NCBI GenBank assembly: GCA_964627535.1
Contig: CAZVJW010000004.1
Span: 1-64,000 of the forward strand
DNA from: UBA1447 sp964627535
Lineage (GTDB): Bacteria; Bacillota; Clostridia; Oscillospirales; Acutalibacteraceae
DNA length: 64,000 bases
Reading direction: 5' to 3'
The position numbers were made by a program, and so were the translations under genes. The notes beneath the pieces are model-generated. The model was not told the DNA's origin. It saw only the letters and a program-made list of their open reading frames with translations, and searched no databases. Within the stretch, counting starts at the first letter, position 1. Each line of letters starts with the position of its first letter. Positions 58,586 to 64,000 of the stretch are shown here, piece by piece.

Positions 58586-59246
58586 GATAATTCCTCCCAA
58601 ATGCCACAGTGTCCGCAAAAGAATTGATGATGACATCCGCGCCGAAATCCGCGGCGGACTTGCCGGTGCGGCCGAAAGCGCTGCCGCTTACGGCAATTTT
58701 AATGCGCGGGTCGATTTTTTCTCTAAGCTCAATGATGATTTTTTTCAGGGAAACGAGATTCAGAAAGTTCGATACGCCGATATCGATCATGTCCGGCTTG
58801 AGTATCTGCAAGGCCGAAACAATATTTGCCTGCGGCGTGTTGCAGCCGATATACAAGGCTTCAAAATTCGCGATGGTAAAGAAATCGGCGCCCATACGGA
58901 TGCCCAGCTCGTGATATTCATCCTCCGGGCAAACAAGAACTACTTTCCTCAATAAACCGACTTGCTCATATTGTTCTCTTGCCTTGAGCACATAAGGATG
59001 AGCACTTTCGATGACGCTCCTGACAATCGCGGTCATAGCGTGCTCCTGCCAAATCAGGCTGTCTTCCTCCGCCCTTAAAATGGTTATTCTGTTCAGGGCA
59101 GGCGCGAGGATAGTTTCGTAAAGCTCCGGGACCGAAACCGTGCCGCTTTCCAGCAGCTGCAGGCAGTAATCGAGCGTTTTCTCTTTTTCGAAACGTTTCA
59201 AATATTCCGCTACTGTATCAAAATGCTTCTTTAGTTCTTCCGTCAT
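58569..59246 (-). CDS. B12-binding-domain protein (MerR/CarH-like sensor without DNA-binding domain)
   Basis: 225 residues. The N-terminal 100 residues form the helical cap seen before cobalamin-binding domains (LESGTVSVPELYETILAPAL near 32). The Rossmann B12-binding half has VVLVCPEDEYHELGIRMGADFF near 108, where the histidine of the EYHELG segment is the usual cobalt ligand. The segments VGVSNFLNL and AVSGSAFG follow. The DNA-binding MerR part of CarH-like regulators is absent. The protein may thus be a light/B12 sensor that acts by protein contact, or a methyltransferase corrinoid carrier. It is co-transcribed with an ABC exporter and probably with the SAM methyltransferase upstream. The start follows GGGAGG. 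Confidence 0.8.
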   Translation of the reverse strand: MTEELKKHFDTVAEYLKRFEKEKTLDYCLQLLESGTVSVPELYETILAPALNRITILRAEEDSLIWQEHAMTAIVRSVIESAHPYVLKAREQYEQVGLLRKVVLVCPEDEYHELGIRMGADFFTIANFEALYIGCNTPQANIVSALQILKPDMIDIGVSNFLNLVSLKKIIIELREKIDPRIKIAVSGSAFGRTGKSAADFGADVIINSFADTVAFGRNYHEAGI

Positions 59247-59313
59247 GATTTGCCTCCCTTTAAGTTTTTTGTGTAAGGATTTTTATCGGTTCCTGAAATC
59301 GTAACTGCCATGG

Positions 59314-59910
59314 TTACACCCGCATACACAACACTTTATTTTTCACCGCAATCAACCCGTAAAGCTTCCCCGCGAATTCCATCGGTTCTCCTGTTTCAAA
59401 GCCAAGATTCTGCAACATTGAAATAACATTGTCTTTTCCGATCCTGTGTTCTTCGGGCGGTCCCATATCCGCATTTTCCTTGTGCCATTCGATAATTGCG
59501 ATTTTGCCGTTTAAAGTTAATATCCTATTTATCTCGCGGATAAACAGCGATTTGTCTTCAATTTCGTGGAGAACATTCACCATTAAAACAAAAGTAACGG
59601 ATCTATCCGGCAGTTTAACATCATATTCGCTTGTTAATACGGTGACAATGTTTTGCACATTGGCTTCTCCGGCGCGTTTCTCAACCTCCGCCAGCATTTC
59701 TGCAGAGGTATCCAAAGCGTAAACCTTGTTTTGTCTATCGACAAACTGAGCCGCGGGCACGGTGAAATAGCCGATACCGCAGCCGATATCCGCGATAATG
59801 TCCGCCGGACACAAGCCGAGGTCTTCAAGAGTAGGCAGCGGCGGGAGATTTTGCCTTCTCCAATCGGTATCAAGCTTGTTTTTGTCTTTCGGTTCAAATT
59901 TATGCGGCAT
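59314..59910 (-). CDS. Class I SAM-dependent methyltransferase
   Basis: 198 residues. Motif I is IIADIGCGIGYFTVPAAQF near 40, motif II VYALDTSAEMLAEVEKRA near 65, then LMVNVLHEIEDKSLFIREI near 110 and GKIAIIEWHKE near 133. The acceptor substrate is not determined. It is 67 bp upstream of the B12-binding gene on the same strand and could form one operon with it and the ABC exporter. A methyl-transfer link with the corrinoid protein is possible but speculative. Confidence 0.85.
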   Translation of the reverse strand: MPHKFEPKDKNKLDTDWRRQNLPPLPTLEDLGLCPADIIADIGCGIGYFTVPAAQFVDRQNKVYALDTSAEMLAEVEKRAGEANVQNIVTVLTSEYDVKLPDRSVTFVLMVNVLHEIEDKSLFIREINRILTLNGKIAIIEWHKENADMGPPEEHRIGKDNVISMLQNLGFETGEPMEFAGKLYGLIAVKNKVLCMRV

Positions 59911-60040
59911 AGTAACACAGCTTTCTTTTATAAGTTATTGTATTAATAATTTAGCATATTCAGAAGTTAAATGCAATTGCGGTTTTGATGTGGTATAAAG
60001 GATACATCAATTTTTAGTATAATAAGAAAAATTGCTGACG

Positions 60041-60063
60041 AAAACGAAATATTATGTTATACT
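60041..60063 (+). promoter_or_regulatory. Candidate addB promoter
   Basis: Extended -10 TGTTATACT (TATACT at 60058-60063), with a weak -35 CTGACG (60035-60040) 17 bp upstream. It ends 45 bp before the addB start. The AT-rich gap 59911-60108 may also contain the methyltransferase promoter, which I could not resolve. Confidence 0.4.
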
Positions 60064-60108
60064 TTTTTCATTGCATTGTTAAGCAAAAATGATAGGAGAA
60101 AACAGACG

Positions 60109-63100
60109 ATGCTGCATTTGATTCTCGGCAGGGCAGGCGCCGGCAAAACCACACATGTGCATAAATTGCTCGAAGATTTCGCGCGCGCCGGCGAGCGGGA
60201 GATGCTCCTGATTGTTCCGGAGCAGTATTCGTTTTTTACCGAGCGGGCACTGCTGGAGCGCCTTGGCGCAAAGGATGCCGGCAAAATCGAAGTGCTGAGT
60301 TTTTCACGCCTCGCGGACAGCGTCTTTAGAATTTATGGCGGCAAAACCGGGCAGCAGATTGACGATTCCGGCAGGGCGGTTTATATGAGCCTCGCGCTTG
60401 AAGGCGCGGGAGATAAGCTGGATGTTTATTCCCGCCACAGGCAAAGCACCGCGGTGGTCAGGGAAATGCTCGGGCTTTCTTCGGAGTTTAAGCAAAACGC
60501 TGTTTCGCCTGAGGAGATAATGGCCGTTTCAAATAATATGAAGGACTGTCTTTTGAAAAAAAAGACCCGGGAAATTTCCATCATACTTTCCGCTTACGAC
60601 GCACTTGTCGGCCAAAGCTTTTTTGACGGGCAGGATACGTTAACAAACCTTTACGGGACATTGCTTCAGCATCAATATTTTGAAAATAAAATTGTTGCCA
60701 TTGATGCGTTCAGAGGCTTTACCGTACAGGAACTGAAAATAATTGAAATGATTCTGGCACAGTCAAAAGACACGTATATAACGCTTTGCACCGATGAACT
60801 CTATCCTTTTCAAGGTGACACGGGTGTCTTCGGGCATACAAAACGCACAGCAGGCAAGCTGATTGAAACGGCAAAACGGCACAATGTTTCCGTAGCCAAA
60901 CCCCTTGTGCTTACGGATGACGGTGTTTTCAATAATATTCCGCCGAAAACAAGCCGGCGCAAAGAAGAAGCCCTTGCCGCGCTTGAAGCCGGGCTGTATA
61001 AACCCGGCGCGCCGGTGTATGAAAAAGAAACCGAAGCCGTTACCCTCGTTGCGGCGGCGGATATCGTCAGTGAGTGTGAATTCGTCGCCTTCACTATTAA
61101 AAGGCTGATGCGGGAAGATAGCCTGCGCTGCAGGGAGATAGCTGTTATCGCCCGTTCGGCGGAAAGTTACGAAGCACAGCTTAAATCGGCACTTAAAAAA
61201 TGCGGGGTGCCTGTTTTTATAGACAAACGCCAGCCGATAATCACCCAGCCGCTTATTGTCCTGGTGCGTTCCGCCATTGAAATCGCGGCGAACGGCTTTT
61301 CGCCGGACGCGGTTATGCGCTGCCTTAAAACCGGATTGCCGGGTTTTTCGGTTGAAGATATCTCCTTGCTCGAAAATTATGCTTTGCTTTGGAATATGAA
61401 CGGCAACCGCTGGCTGCAGGTGTGGACAGCACACCCGGGCGGCTACGGAAACGAGCTTTTTGAAGAGGATAAAAAGCTGCTGGAAAGGCTGAACAAATTA
61501 AGAGCCTCCGCAACGGCTCCGCTTGTTAAGCTGAGGGCAAGCTTTGAGAATGCCGACGGCGAAACCGCGGCCTCGGCGGTTTATGAATTTCTGACAGAAA
61601 TAAACGCCGGAGAAAATCTGAAAAATTTCGCTGTTTCACTGGAAGAAAACGGCGAGCCTGTCCTTGCACTGGAGCAGGAAAGAATTTGGGACGACCTGAT
61701 GGCGGTGCTTGACAATATCGCAACTGCCCTGAAAGGCAGCAGGCTTTCCGCAAAACGCTTCCGTGAGCTTTTCGACTTAATCATCTCAACCCGCTCCCTC
61801 GGCACACTGCCCCAGGGGCTTGACGAAATCACCATCGGCAGCGCGGACAGAATCCGGACAGCTTCTCCCAAAGCAGTGTTTATTGTCGGTGCCAATGAAG
61901 GCGTTTTCCCCCGCAGTCCGGTTACGGCAGGCGTTCTCAACGACATTGAACGCCAAAAACTGATTGAACTCGGGCTGCAGGTTTCCGACCCCGCCGAATT
62001 TAAAATAATTGAGGAACGGTTCATCGTGTATGCCGCCCTTTGCAGCGCATCCGAAAAACTATTTGTGTCATATGCACGCAAGGATTTGGCAGGCGCGCAG
62101 CTTTCTCCTTCGGAAATAGTTGCACAGATTAAAACCATCTTCCCGAATTGCCTTAAAAAAGATACTGCGGATATTCCCGACATTGAGACGGTTGAGGGTT
62201 TGCGGCCGGCCTTTGAATTAACGGCAAAATTATGGTGTAAAGGTAACGAACTTTACGCATCTTTGCGTGAGTTTTTTAACAGCAGGGAAGACTACAAAGA
62301 TAAACTGCTGGCGTTTGACAGGGCAGTTTCCTCAAAACAGTTTGAAATAGAAGATAAAGACACAGCGTTGGCGCTGTTCAGAAAAGATATGTACATGTCC
62401 GCTTCCCGCGTGGAGAGCTATTTTAAATGCGCTTTTGCCTATTTCTGCAAATACGGCTTGAAAGCCGAGCCCAGAATAACAGCGGAATTGGACCCGATGC
62501 AAAAGGGTACGGTTATTCATTATGTGCTGCAAAAACTGATTGAGAAGTATCCGGGCAAAGAACTTTCGGTATTGCCGAAAGAGCAAAGGCAAACGGAAAT
62601 ACAAACATTTTTGAACGAATACCTTGAAGAAAAAATGGGCGGGTCGCAGGATAAACAGCAGCGCTTCACTTACCTTTTTAACCGGCTTTCAAGTATATTG
62701 GAAGAGGTGGCCGCAAGGCTTGCGAAGGAATTCGAAACCGGCAGTTTTGTGCCTGTCAGTTTTGAACTGAAAATCGACAACGACGGTGATGTTCCGCCTT
62801 ACGATATAGCGTTGGAAGACGGCGGTACGCTTAAAATAAAAGGCTTTGTGGACAGAGTGGATAAAATGGAAACAAACGGCAAAAGCTATGTCAGGGTGGT
62901 TGATTACAAGTCTTCCGGCAAGGAGTTTCTGCTTTCCGATGTATTGGAAGGTTTGAATATGCAGATGCTTATTTATCTCTTTGCTATCTGGCAAAACGGT
63001 GCCGCTCTTTACGGCGACATTATTCCCGCCGGCGTGCTCTATATGCCTGTCAACGCACCGGCCGCGAAACTTAACAGAAACGCGACGCCGGCGGAAATCG

Positions 63101-63495
63101 AAGCGGAAAAAATAAAAAACAGCTGCATGAGCGGCATGCTGCTGAAAAACCTCGTAGTTATTCTCGGTATGGAAAAAGACGGAGAGGGTATATTTATACC
63201 TGCCGAAATCAGAAACGGCGAACCGGAAGGCACACTGATAAGTTTTGAACAAATGAAAAAGCTTAAAACAAGAGCCGATGAAATTCTGCGGGATATGGCG
63301 CATTCGCTTCACGCCGGCAGAATTGCCGCTGTTCCGAGCAAGGATGCTTACAAGACCGGCTGCGAATACTGCGATTATGCAGGTGTATGCGGGCATGAAA
63401 ACGGAATGCCGGTGCGCTTCATACAAAAACTGAAACATGAGGAAGCCCTGGCAAAGCTGGATGGGCAGGGAGGCGGCTGCAATGAATTGGACTGA
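60109..63495 (+). CDS. addB: ATP-dependent helicase/nuclease subunit B
   Basis: 1128 residues; AddB partners AddA in double-strand break repair, with a Fe-S nuclease domain and a helicase-like fold. Walker A is LILGRAGAGKTTHVHKLL near 4, an active-looking P-loop. FLTEINAGE lies in the middle, and AVFIVGANEGVFPRSPVTAG near 588 is a conserved AddB motif. The nuclease motif near the end is GFVDRVDKME, then RVVDYKSSGKEF near 940. The iron-sulfur cysteines are expected in YFKCAFAYFC near 780 and CEYCDYAGVC near 1090. The ATG lies behind AGGAG; an upstream in-frame ATG at 60076 lacks one. The stop overlaps addA by 14 bases. Confidence 0.95.
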   Translation: MLHLILGRAGAGKTTHVHKLLEDFARAGEREMLLIVPEQYSFFTERALLERLGAKDAGKIEVLSFSRLADSVFRIYGGKTGQQIDDSGRAVYMSLALEGAGDKLDVYSRHRQSTAVVREMLGLSSEFKQNAVSPEEIMAVSNNMKDCLLKKKTREISIILSAYDALVGQSFFDGQDTLTNLYGTLLQHQYFENKIVAIDAFRGFTVQELKIIEMILAQSKDTYITLCTDELYPFQGDTGVFGHTKRTAGKLIETAKRHNVSVAKPLVLTDDGVFNNIPPKTSRRKEEALAALEAGLYKPGAPVYEKETEAVTLVAAADIVSECEFVAFTIKRLMREDSLRCREIAVIARSAESYEAQLKSALKKCGVPVFIDKRQPIITQPLIVLVRSAIEIAANGFSPDAVMRCLKTGLPGFSVEDISLLENYALLWNMNGNRWLQVWTAHPGGYGNELFEEDKKLLERLNKLRASATAPLVKLRASFENADGETAASAVYEFLTEINAGENLKNFAVSLEENGEPVLALEQERIWDDLMAVLDNIATALKGSRLSAKRFRELFDLIISTRSLGTLPQGLDEITIGSADRIRTASPKAVFIVGANEGVFPRSPVTAGVLNDIERQKLIELGLQVSDPAEFKIIEERFIVYAALCSASEKLFVSYARKDLAGAQLSPSEIVAQIKTIFPNCLKKDTADIPDIETVEGLRPAFELTAKLWCKGNELYASLREFFNSREDYKDKLLAFDRAVSSKQFEIEDKDTALALFRKDMYMSASRVESYFKCAFAYFCKYGLKAEPRITAELDPMQKGTVIHYVLQKLIEKYPGKELSVLPKEQRQTEIQTFLNEYLEEKMGGSQDKQQRFTYLFNRLSSILEEVAARLAKEFETGSFVPVSFELKIDNDGDVPPYDIALEDGGTLKIKGFVDRVDKMETNGKSYVRVVDYKSSGKEFLLSDVLEGLNMQMLIYLFAIWQNGAALYGDIIPAGVLYMPVNAPAAKLNRNATPAEIEAEKIKNSCMSGMLLKNLVVILGMEKDGEGIFIPAEIRNGEPEGTLISFEQMKKLKTRADEILRDMAHSLHAGRIAAVPSKDAYKTGCEYCDYAGVCGHENGMPVRFIQKLKHEEALAKLDGQGGGCNELD

Positions 63496-64000
63496 GGATC
63501 AGCTGAAAGCGATAACCGCCGTGAACGGAACGCTGCTTGTCTCCGCCGCCGCGGGTTCGGGCAAAACCGCCGTGCTTGTTGAAAGAGTCATCAGAAGGCT
63601 GACGGACGCTCAAAATCCGTGCGGTGCTGACAGCCTGCTGACAGTTACCTTCACCAAAGCCGCCGCGGCGCAGATGCGGGAGAGGATCGGCGAGGCACTG
63701 GCAAAACTTGTAGCCGAAAACCCCGCGGATACAAGGCTGGTCAGGCAGCAGATGCTTATGCCGTTTGCGCATATCTGCACCATCGACAGTTTTTGCAATG
63801 AACTTGTCCGCGAAAACTTTCATTTGCTTGAATTAAATCCCGATTACAAAATAATGGATGAAAGCGAACTTAAAATAATCCGAAACGAAGCCGCCGCGGC
63901 GGTTGTTGAAGCGCTTTATGAGGAAGACGCGCCGGAAACCCGGGATTTGGCTGAGCTGCTGATTCAGGGCAATGACGACAGCGTGCTTGCCGATTCAATT
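63482..64000 (+). CDS. addA: ATP-dependent helicase/nuclease subunit A, 5' part
   Basis: The start MNWTEDQLKAITAVNGTLLVSAAAGSGKTAVL carries Walker A SAAAGSGKT of UvrD-type helicases. It continues with LLTVTFTKAAAAQMRERI, motif Ia of UvrD-type helicases (normally FTNKAA or FTKAAA), and with the ICTIDSFCNELVREN segment. Only the first 173 codons lie in the window; the gene runs off the right edge. The ATG overlaps the addB stop by 14 bp, so the two subunits are coupled. The full AddA would be about 1200 residues. Confidence 0.93.
   Translation, partial: MNWTEDQLKAITAVNGTLLVSAAAGSGKTAVLVERVIRRLTDAQNPCGADSLLTVTFTKAAAAQMRERIGEALAKLVAENPADTRLVRQQMLMPFAHICTIDSFCNELVRENFHLLELNPDYKIMDESELKIIRNEAAAAVVEALYEEDAPETRDLAELLIQGNDDSVLADSI

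Overview
The window looks like a chromosomal segment of a low-to-moderate GC Gram-positive anaerobe, most likely a member of the Clostridia. This rests on strong AGGAGG-type ribosome binding sites, frequent TTG/GTG starts, AddAB, FemABX, DUF1653, an ABC-F ATPase and SipW-type signal peptidases. No rRNA, tRNA, CRISPR array or intact insertion sequence was seen. Short palindromic repeats are scattered between genes.

Left part (1-13.3 kb), housekeeping and sugar metabolism. A class I mannose-6-phosphate isomerase and an ABC-F ATPase are followed by a leftward araB-araA-araD operon. A two-gene chromate-transporter-type pair diverges from araB. Next come a zinc-ribbon membrane protein on the minus strand, a PNP-mtnA-GNAT operon with an excellent promoter, and a Gfo/Idh/MocA oxidoreductase.

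Centre (13.4-44.9 kb), about 31 kb on one strand, is the most unusual part. It begins with a degenerate EAL-domain protein behind a strong promoter. It holds three SipW/ER-type signal peptidases (Ser/His type), six small proteins with a SipW-type or similar N-terminal hydrophobic segment, and a membrane-tethered McrB-like AAA+ ATPase. That ATPase is paired with a DUF2357-like protein carrying an almost 600-residue Lys/Glu/Ala helix. The centre also holds a 5205-residue secreted protein of about nine GLUG-type modules, and two single-pass proteins with related extracellular domains. The parts resemble the TasA/SipW biofilm-fibre theme, but the AAA+ protein, the helical rod and the giant protein are additions to it. 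I infer a cell-surface filament or matrix assembly system, possibly linked to c-di-GMP.

Right part (44.9-64 kb). There is a small QueG-like Fe-S protein, then glycan genes (Gfo/Idh, GH38 alpha-mannosidase, alpha/beta-hydrolase esterase, GH29 fucosidase). A cell-wall pair FemX-alanine racemase and a CCA-adding enzyme lie on the minus strand. A leftward group follows: SAM methyltransferase, B12-binding protein, and a FtsX-type permease with a LolD-type ATPase. The window ends in addB and the first 173 codons of addA.

Repeats. Four repeat patterns recur: degenerate 11-bp tandem repeats at two loci; a GTAGGGG palindrome that also occurs in frame inside a coding region; hairpins with a C-GCA-G loop, two of which are homologous with compensatory stem changes; and 102-nt (34-residue) acidic tandem repeats in two different surface-cluster genes.
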